53,802 nt of DNA from CAYLMM01 sp964384825 (GTDB lineage Bacteria > Krumholzibacteriota > Krumholzibacteriia > LZORAL124-64-63). This document shows positions 48,469 to 53,802 of this stretch, piece by piece. Numbering within the stretch: position 1 is the stretch's first letter; each line of letters opens with the position of its first letter. A program made the position numbers and the translations under genes. The notes under the pieces are model-generated. The model was not told where the DNA came from and made no database searches. It saw only the letters and a program-made list of their open reading frames with translations. The stretch covers positions 1-53,802 of the forward strand of contig CAYLMM010000013.1 of NCBI GenBank assembly GCA_964384825.1, in the 5' to 3' direction.

Positions 48469-50355
48469 ATGCATGAGGGATTCCCGGGCAATCCGGCCTT
48501 CGGCGTCGCCCTGGCGCTGGCGGCGGGAGTAGCGGCGCAGTTGGCCGCCCGGCATCTGCGGGTGCCCGGCATCGTGATCCTGCTCGGCGCCGGGGTCCTG
48601 CTGGGCCCCGACGCCGCGGGCCTGATCCGCCCGGAGGATCTGGGGCCGGCCCTGGAGATCCTGACCGGCTTCGCGGTCGCGGTGATCCTCTTCGAGGGCG
48701 GCCTGAACCTCGACCGCCGCCGCATCCGGGCCGAGGCGGCCTCCATCCGTCTGCTGATCTCGGTCGGTCTGCTGATAACCCTGGCCGGCGCCGCCGTTTC
48801 CGCGAAGCTGGCCCTGGGCTGGGATTGGCGCACTTCCCTGCTTTTCGGATCCCTGGTCACGGTCACCGGCCCCACGGTGATCACGCCGCTGCTGCGCCGG
48901 ATCCGCGTCCGCCGCGCGGTCGAGACGGTGCTCGAGGCCGAGGGCGTGTTCATCGACGGCGTCGGCGCGATCGTCGCGGTTGTGGCCCTCGAGATAGCGA
49001 TCGCCCCAGGAGGGTCTTCGCTGCTCAGCGGAGCCGCCTCGATCCCCGGCCGCCTGATCGCCGGGGCGGTCTTCGGCCTGGTCGCGGGCGGCCTGCTCGC
49101 CGTCGCGCTGCGCAACCGGCGCCTGGTTCCCGAGGGCTTCCGCAACATCCTGGTGCTTTCCTCGGTCCTGGCCCTGTTCCAGGCGGCCAATGCGCTGGTC
49201 CGGGAATCGGGCATCGTGGCGGTGATCGCCGCCGGCCTGGTGCTGGGCAACATCCGCACTCCCCTGAACCAGGAACTGAGGGAATTCAAGGAAGAGCTGA
49301 CCGTCCTGCTGATCGGGATGCTGTTCGTGCTGCTGGCCGCGGACGTCCGGGCCGCGGAGGTGGCGGCTCTCGGCTATCGCGGCCTTCTGGTCGCCGCCCT
49401 GCTGATCTTCGTGGTCCGGCCCCTGAACGTGGCCGTCTGCACCGCGGGGTCCTCCCTCTCGGCCCGGGAGCGTATTTTCGTGGCCTGGATGGGGCCGCGC
49501 GGCATCGTGGCGGCGGCGGTCGCCTCGCTCTTCGCCGACCGCCTGGCCGCGGCCGGGCTGCCCGGCGGGGCCCAGCTGCGCGCCGAGGTGTTCCTGGTGA
49601 TCGCCGTGACGGTCGTCTTCCTGGGCGTGATGGCCGGTCCGATGGCCCGGCTGCTGCAGGTCCGCCGGCCGGCCGGCCGGGGCTACGTCATCCTCGGCGC
49701 CCATGCCCTGGGACGCACGCTGGCGCGGCTGCTGAAGGACGCCGGGCACGAGACGGTCCTGCTCGATTCCAACGTCATGGTCTGCCGCGAAGCCGAAGCC
49801 GAAGGCCACCGGGTCATTCTCGGCAACGCGCTCGAGGAGCGCGTCCTGCTCGGCGCCAGGGTGGAATCCCGCCGCGCGGTGCTGTCCACCCTGTGCAACG
49901 AGGCGATCGGCCTGCTCTTCGCCAGGAGGGCGATGACCGAACAGGGGGCGCCGGCGGCCGCGGTGGCCATCCAGGTCGGCGCCGGCTCGGTCGATCCGCA
50001 GGATGTCCGCGAGGCGGGCGCCGCGGTGCTGTTCGGCCAGCCCGTCGATATCGAGCTCTGGGATGTCCGCATCAGGCGCGGTATGACCGCGATCCACTGG
50101 CTGAAGCAGCAGAAGGACCGATCCGGCGGCGGCGCCCCCCCCGAGTCCGAAGGGGGCCGGCTGATGCGGCTGGCCTTGCCCCTGGTCCTGCGCCGGGAGG
50201 ATGCGACCGCCCCCCTCGACGATCGCTTCGAGCTCCGGACGGGCGACCGGATCGCCTGGCTGGTGCATACCGAGAGGTCCGGGGAGGCGATCGAAAAGCT
50301 CGCCGATTCCGGCTGGATCCCCGCCGCCGACGCCCCCGCTCCAGGTGAAAACTGA
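48469..50355 (+). CDS. CPA1-type cation:proton antiporter with cytoplasmic TrkA-N domain
   Basis: A 628-aa protein. About 12 membrane segments fill residues 10-395. Antiporter marks are PGIVILLGAGVLLGPDAAG, FAVAVILFEGGLNLDRRR, LVTVTGPTVITPLLRRIRVR and GVFIDGVGAIVAVVALEI. The C-terminal half starts a Rossmann TrkA-N domain at ~400 (GYVILGAHALGRTLARLLKD, VLLDSNVMVCREAEAEGH) and ends with a TrkA-C-like segment (LVLRREDATAPLDDRFELRT). It exchanges Na+ or K+ for protons at the inner membrane, with nucleotide control through the TrkA-N domain expected. The RBS is weak, so translation may depend on the GYD gene. Confidence 0.92.
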   Translation: MHEGFPGNPAFGVALALAAGVAAQLAARHLRVPGIVILLGAGVLLGPDAAGLIRPEDLGPALEILTGFAVAVILFEGGLNLDRRRIRAEAASIRLLISVGLLITLAGAAVSAKLALGWDWRTSLLFGSLVTVTGPTVITPLLRRIRVRRAVETVLEAEGVFIDGVGAIVAVVALEIAIAPGGSSLLSGAASIPGRLIAGAVFGLVAGGLLAVALRNRRLVPEGFRNILVLSSVLALFQAANALVRESGIVAVIAAGLVLGNIRTPLNQELREFKEELTVLLIGMLFVLLAADVRAAEVAALGYRGLLVAALLIFVVRPLNVAVCTAGSSLSARERIFVAWMGPRGIVAAAVASLFADRLAAAGLPGGAQLRAEVFLVIAVTVVFLGVMAGPMARLLQVRRPAGRGYVILGAHALGRTLARLLKDAGHETVLLDSNVMVCREAEAEGHRVILGNALEERVLLGARVESRRAVLSTLCNEAIGLLFARRAMTEQGAPAAAVAIQVGAGSVDPQDVREAGAAVLFGQPVDIELWDVRIRRGMTAIHWLKQQKDRSGGGAPPESEGGRLMRLALPLVLRREDATAPLDDRFELRTGDRIAWLVHTERSGEAIEKLADSGWIPAADAPAPGEN

Positions 50356-50442
50356 CTCCCGGCGCTTCAGACCTTATATTCGCAGGGCGATCCGGCACTC
50401 CGGGCCGGATCCGTCCTGCACCATTCCGCCGAGAGGAAGGCC

Positions 50443-52440
50443 ATGAACCGACGGCAAATTTTTTCCTGTCTCGGCGTCCTGCTGCTGGTCGTGATCGCAG
50501 GCAGCGCCCTGGCGACACCTCCCGCCGACGCCGATATCCGCATCCTGATCGATGACGCAGGGACGGCCGCCGACCATCCCGGCTCCGATCTGGTGACCGT
50601 CTTCGACCGCACCGACGTCACGATGGAGGACTCCGGTCTCTCCCATGTCGTCCACCACTCCCTGACCAAGATCCTCACCGCCGCCGGGGCCAGGGACATG
50701 GCCTCGCAGCGGTTCGAGTACGATCCGGCCACGCAGCTGATCGAGATCCGCCGGGTGATCGTCCACCGGCGCGACGGCGCGGCCGAGTCCGTGGATCTGG
50801 CCGGACTGGTCGAGGTCACCGCTCCCGCCCACGCCATCTACTGGGGCATGCACCAGAAATCGATGACGGTGCCCGGCCTGCGGGTCGGCGACGCGGTGGA
50901 GGTCGAGACCTACCGCAAGGGCTTCCAGATCGCCTACCTCGGCGACACGGGCGACGGCGGCGAAGACCAGTACATCCCGCCGATGCGCGGCCACTTCTAC
51001 GACGTGATCCTCTTCCAGGGGAACGACCCGATCGTCGAGAAGACCTACACCCTGCGCACGCCGCGGAACAAGCCGGTGCAGTTCTCGGCCTACAACGGCG
51101 AGGTCTCGGCGTCGCAGACCTTCGACGACGCGCAGTTCACCTACAGGTTCTGGAAACGGAACGTCGGGTCCCTGCCGCACGAGTACCGCAGCGCCTCGCC
51201 GAGCGACATCGCGCCGAAGATCGTGCTGGCCACGGTGCAGGACTGGCCCGAGAAGTCGCGCTGGTTCTTCGCCACCAACGATCCGGTCTTCGCCGACAAC
51301 GAGGCGATCCGGGCCAAGGTCGCCGAGCTGACCGACGGACTGGATTCCGACCAGGAGCGCATCGCGGCGATCAACCACTGGGTGGCCCAGAACATCCGCT
51401 ACGTCGGCCTGAACATGGGCGAGGGCGAGGGCTACACCATCCATCCCGGCGAGATGATCTTCCGCGAGCGCAGCGGCGTCTGCAAGGACATCGCCGGGAT
51501 GACCATCACGATGCTGCGCAGCGCCGGCTTCACGGTCTATCCGGCGATGACGATGGCCGGCGCCCGGGTCGAAGAGATTCCCGCCGACCAGTTCAACCAC
51601 TGCGTCGCGGCGCTGAAACGCGAGGACGGCACCTTCCAGATGCTCGATCCGACCTGGATCCCCTTCTCGCGCTACGGATGGTCCCGCGCCGAGGGCGAGC
51701 AGCATTACGTGATCGGATCGCCCGAGGGCGAGCAGCTGACCATGACGCCCGCCTACGGGGCCGACGAGAACGTGGCCGACCTGAAGATCCGCGGCCGCAT
51801 CGATCCGAACGGCGAGTTGACCGGCGAACTCGAACTGCGCGGCGAGGGGTACATCGACACCCGGCTGCGGCGGTCGCGGGGTTCGGCCTCGCTGACCGAC
51901 TTCGATCCCTCGGTCGAACGCTGGCTGTCCCATCTGGCTCCCGGCGCGGTGGTCGAGGAGACGCGGATCGGCGACCCCGCCGATTTCTCCCGGCCCTGCG
52001 TCCTGAAGGTGAAGTTCCGCGTGCCCGGATTCGCCGCCGTGGGCGAGCGGACCGCCACCTGGCTGCCGCTGGCGCCCCGCCTGATCACCGGCAACTTCGC
52101 CGGCACGTCGCGATTCCCCGACCGGGATCTGGCCGAGGAACGCGAGACCCCGGCCGCTCTGTGGTACGGACAGAAATGGCTGATCGACGAGCGTATCTCG
52201 CCGCCGCGCGGGTACCATTCCGTCGCTGCGGACAAGGTCTGGCTCGTCGGAGCCGAGGGCGACGCCGCCTGGTGCGACATCGCCGTCGAGGCCGCCGGGC
52301 GGGACACCCTGCTGAAGGGCGAGGCCGCCGTCAGGGACCGAACGGTCCAGACCGATGACTGGCCCGTCTACCGGGCCACGACCGAGATTCTGCGGGAACT
52401 GGGCGGGACCAGGATGGTCGCCCGCCGGAAGGGGGCGTGA
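50443..52440 (+). CDS. DUF3857/transglutaminase-like exported protein
   Basis: A 665-aa protein with the signal peptide MNRRQIFSCLGVLLLVVIAG, cleaved near ALA-T; GAGAGGAAGG lies upstream. The N-terminal DUF3857 part has HHSLTKILTAAGARDMASQR and QLIEIRRVIVHRRDG. The transglutaminase-like core keeps the full triad: Cys347 in RSGVCKDIAGMTITMLRSAG, His386 in DQFNHCVAALK and Asp402 in MLDPTWIPF. A C-terminal beta region follows (GRIDPNGELTGELELRGEGY). Such proteins are periplasmic and may act as peptidases or acyltransferases; the substrate is unknown. The next gene is a paralog two bases downstream. Confidence 0.9.
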   Translation: MNRRQIFSCLGVLLLVVIAGSALATPPADADIRILIDDAGTAADHPGSDLVTVFDRTDVTMEDSGLSHVVHHSLTKILTAAGARDMASQRFEYDPATQLIEIRRVIVHRRDGAAESVDLAGLVEVTAPAHAIYWGMHQKSMTVPGLRVGDAVEVETYRKGFQIAYLGDTGDGGEDQYIPPMRGHFYDVILFQGNDPIVEKTYTLRTPRNKPVQFSAYNGEVSASQTFDDAQFTYRFWKRNVGSLPHEYRSASPSDIAPKIVLATVQDWPEKSRWFFATNDPVFADNEAIRAKVAELTDGLDSDQERIAAINHWVAQNIRYVGLNMGEGEGYTIHPGEMIFRERSGVCKDIAGMTITMLRSAGFTVYPAMTMAGARVEEIPADQFNHCVAALKREDGTFQMLDPTWIPFSRYGWSRAEGEQHYVIGSPEGEQLTMTPAYGADENVADLKIRGRIDPNGELTGELELRGEGYIDTRLRRSRGSASLTDFDPSVERWLSHLAPGAVVEETRIGDPADFSRPCVLKVKFRVPGFAAVGERTATWLPLAPRLITGNFAGTSRFPDRDLAEERETPAALWYGQKWLIDERISPPRGYHSVAADKVWLVGAEGDAAWCDIAVEAAGRDTLLKGEAAVRDRTVQTDDWPVYRATTEILRELGGTRMVARRKGA

Positions 52441-52442
52441 TC

Positions 52443-53802
52443 ATGAAGACCACCTGCCTGGCGATCCTGACGGGCCTGATCTGCCTGTCGGCTCCGACGA
52501 CGCCCGCGGCCGCCGCGGACGACATCCTCGACCTGATCGCGACCGCACCCGCGGCCGCCGACCACCCGCTCGCCGACGCGGTCGTCCTGAAGCAGGACGT
52601 CGTCTACTCCGTCGACAAGAACGGCCGCATGACCCGCCGCGAGCGGACCGTCACGAAGCTGATGACCGACTGGGCCGTGCGGAATCTCTGCGATCCCCGT
52701 CCGGCATGGGATTCCTCCCGCCAGAAACTCGAGATCCACGTCGCCCGCACCTTCATGCGCGACGGCACCGAGGTTCCCACGCCCCCGAACGGCTTCAACG
52801 AGGTCACTCCCGACGCCGTCTCCCGCTGCGCCGACCTGCTCGGCCACCGCGAGATGGTCGTCAGCCATGTCGGCGCCGAGATCGGCTGCGTGATCGAGCT
52901 GGATTACGAGATCGAGGATCTGCGCCCCGGCCCGTTGCCTGCGGCGGCCCGCGAGGAGCTGGGCGGACGCTGGCCGATCCTGGTCAAGACCGTGACCGTG
53001 GACGCCCCCGGGGCCGAGGTCGAGATCGTGCACGATGAATTCCTGGCCGCCCCGGCCGTGGTCGACGGCGCCGGTGACGAACCGCGCACCTGGACGGTCC
53101 GCGACGTCCCCGCCCTGCCGCTGGAACGCGGCGAGACCCGGGTCCGGGATCTGCGCCCGGCACTGTTCTTCTCCACGGTCGAGGGTTGGCGGGGCCTTTC
53201 GTCGCGCCTGCGCGCTCTGGCCCGCGACACCGGCGAACTCGATCCCGCGCTGACGGCCTGGCTCGAATCCCCGGTCGACGACCAGGGCGAGCCCCGGACC
53301 GATCTCACCGCGCTGGACACCATCGAGCGCATCGCCGACCTGGTCGGCAACCGGATGCGGACGGTGCGTCACGACCGGCCCTGGAGCCATCAGCCGCGAC
53401 CTGCCACCGACGTCTATTCGTCGCTGGCCGCGACACCCTGGGAAAAGGCCGTGCTGTCCTGGTCGCTGCTCGACTCCCGGGGTCTGCCGGCCGAGATCGG
53501 GTATTTCGGCCCCGGAGCCGGCGTGCCGCTGGAGGCCGCCGCGCCTCAGGCCTTCTCCGATTTCAGGATCTCGATCCGCGTGGACGACCAGAACTGGTGG
53601 ATCGTCCCGGAGAACGGAAGCGTCTTCCCGGGCCGCTGCGACCTGGACGGATTCACCGGCTTCTTCCCCGAGGACTCCGCCGCCTCCTTCCGCCGTTACG
53701 TCGTGTCCGGGCTGGACGGCGGCAGCCGTCTGCTGATCGACCTGACGCCGGATCCCGAGAACGGCTGCCGGGCCGAGGTCTCGTGGCTGGCCGAGGGCGG
53801 CC
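52443..53802 (+). CDS. DUF3857 paralog lacking transglutaminase residues (cut by window end)
   Basis: The frame is open from the ATG at 52443 to the window end, 453 codons. Signal peptide MKTTCLAILTGLICLSAPTT, cleaved near AAA-D. The DUF3857 part aligns with the upstream gene (VTKLMTDWAVRNLCDPRPAW, VARTFMRDGTEVPTPPNGFN). At the transglutaminase site the Cys region reads SLAATPWEKAVLSWSLLDSR, with Trp near residue 333 instead of Cys. The His and Asp regions read FSDFRISIRVDD and WWIVPENG. All three catalytic residues appear lost, so it may be a non-enzymatic partner of its neighbour. The C-terminus is not in the window. Confidence 0.85.
   Translation, partial: MKTTCLAILTGLICLSAPTTPAAAADDILDLIATAPAAADHPLADAVVLKQDVVYSVDKNGRMTRRERTVTKLMTDWAVRNLCDPRPAWDSSRQKLEIHVARTFMRDGTEVPTPPNGFNEVTPDAVSRCADLLGHREMVVSHVGAEIGCVIELDYEIEDLRPGPLPAAAREELGGRWPILVKTVTVDAPGAEVEIVHDEFLAAPAVVDGAGDEPRTWTVRDVPALPLERGETRVRDLRPALFFSTVEGWRGLSSRLRALARDTGELDPALTAWLESPVDDQGEPRTDLTALDTIERIADLVGNRMRTVRHDRPWSHQPRPATDVYSSLAATPWEKAVLSWSLLDSRGLPAEIGYFGPGAGVPLEAAAPQAFSDFRISIRVDDQNWWIVPENGSVFPGRCDLDGFTGFFPEDSAASFRRYVVSGLDGGSRLLIDLTPDPENGCRAEVSWLAEGG

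Noticed and set aside
1..53802. Mobile elements, prophage, defence islands or tRNA genes
   Set aside because: I looked for transposase or integrase motifs, terminal inverted repeats, restriction or toxin-antitoxin genes and cloverleaf sequences on both strands and found none I could support.

Overview
This is a GC-rich (roughly two-thirds G+C by eye) bacterial chromosomal segment with dense coding on both strands. I see no insertion sequence, phage gene, CRISPR array, rRNA or tRNA. The gene content points to a diderm of the FCB-like candidate phyla (Krumholzibacteriota/Eiseniibacteriota/Latescibacterota type). The clues are FlgD/T9SS-type C-terminal Ig domains on exported proteins, a PorV-like outer-membrane protein, a DUF3078 protein, TonB-dependent uptake and LPS-heptose synthesis. 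The taxonomic call is inference. Both window edges cut genes.

Layout. (1) 1-1045: C-terminal fragment of the heptose epimerase HldD, then a DUF3228-like gene. (2) 1069-3526: three paralogous secreted proteins, each with its own promoter. (3) 3829-6856: ribosomal protein S4 and Tex. (4) 7073-22161, minus strand: an apparent eight-gene operon coding a 2256-aa repeat protein, a PorV-like barrel, a 1001-aa TPR protein, ExbB, two ExbD paralogs, TonB and an OmpA-like protein. (5) 22617-28756: a methyltransferase, a HesB-like protein whose in-frame UGA is almost certainly selenocysteine, dCMP deaminase, a secreted OB-fold protein, and gpmI with a small cyclic-nucleotide-binding-like gene. (6) 28839-33556: a TPP riboswitch with its terminator controls a TonB-dependent receptor, thiamine pyrophosphokinase and a sodium:solute symporter, together a thiamine salvage unit. 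(7) 33549-35561: two exported alpha/beta-hydrolase-fold proteins. (8) 35724-39484: an ECF sigma factor, an anti-sigma factor ending in a CBM48/AMPK-like domain, an outer-membrane protein ending in the same domain, and a secreted Gly-rich protein. (9) 39572-45442: MscS, a DUF3078 protein, a tricorn-type protease and an RRM protein. (10) 45672-47814: a second ECF sigma/zinc-finger anti-sigma pair with a small membrane protein. (11) 48154-53802: a GYD protein, a proton antiporter and two DUF3857 proteins, the second lacking its transglutaminase residues and cut by the window end.

The strongest candidates for undescribed biology are four. First, the Ton/Tol-like operon coupled to a giant surface protein, in which one ExbD has Asn instead of the essential proton-carrying Asp. 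Second, a short C-terminal tail, [ST][FW]G-x-[IVM]-K-x-[LM]-[FY]-R at the carboxyl end, shared by unrelated exported proteins. Third, an ECF regulon that reuses one E-set domain in the anti-sigma factor and in its neighbouring outer-membrane protein. Fourth, the HesB-like selenoprotein. Promoter calls come from matching the -35/-10 consensus by eye and are weaker than the gene calls.
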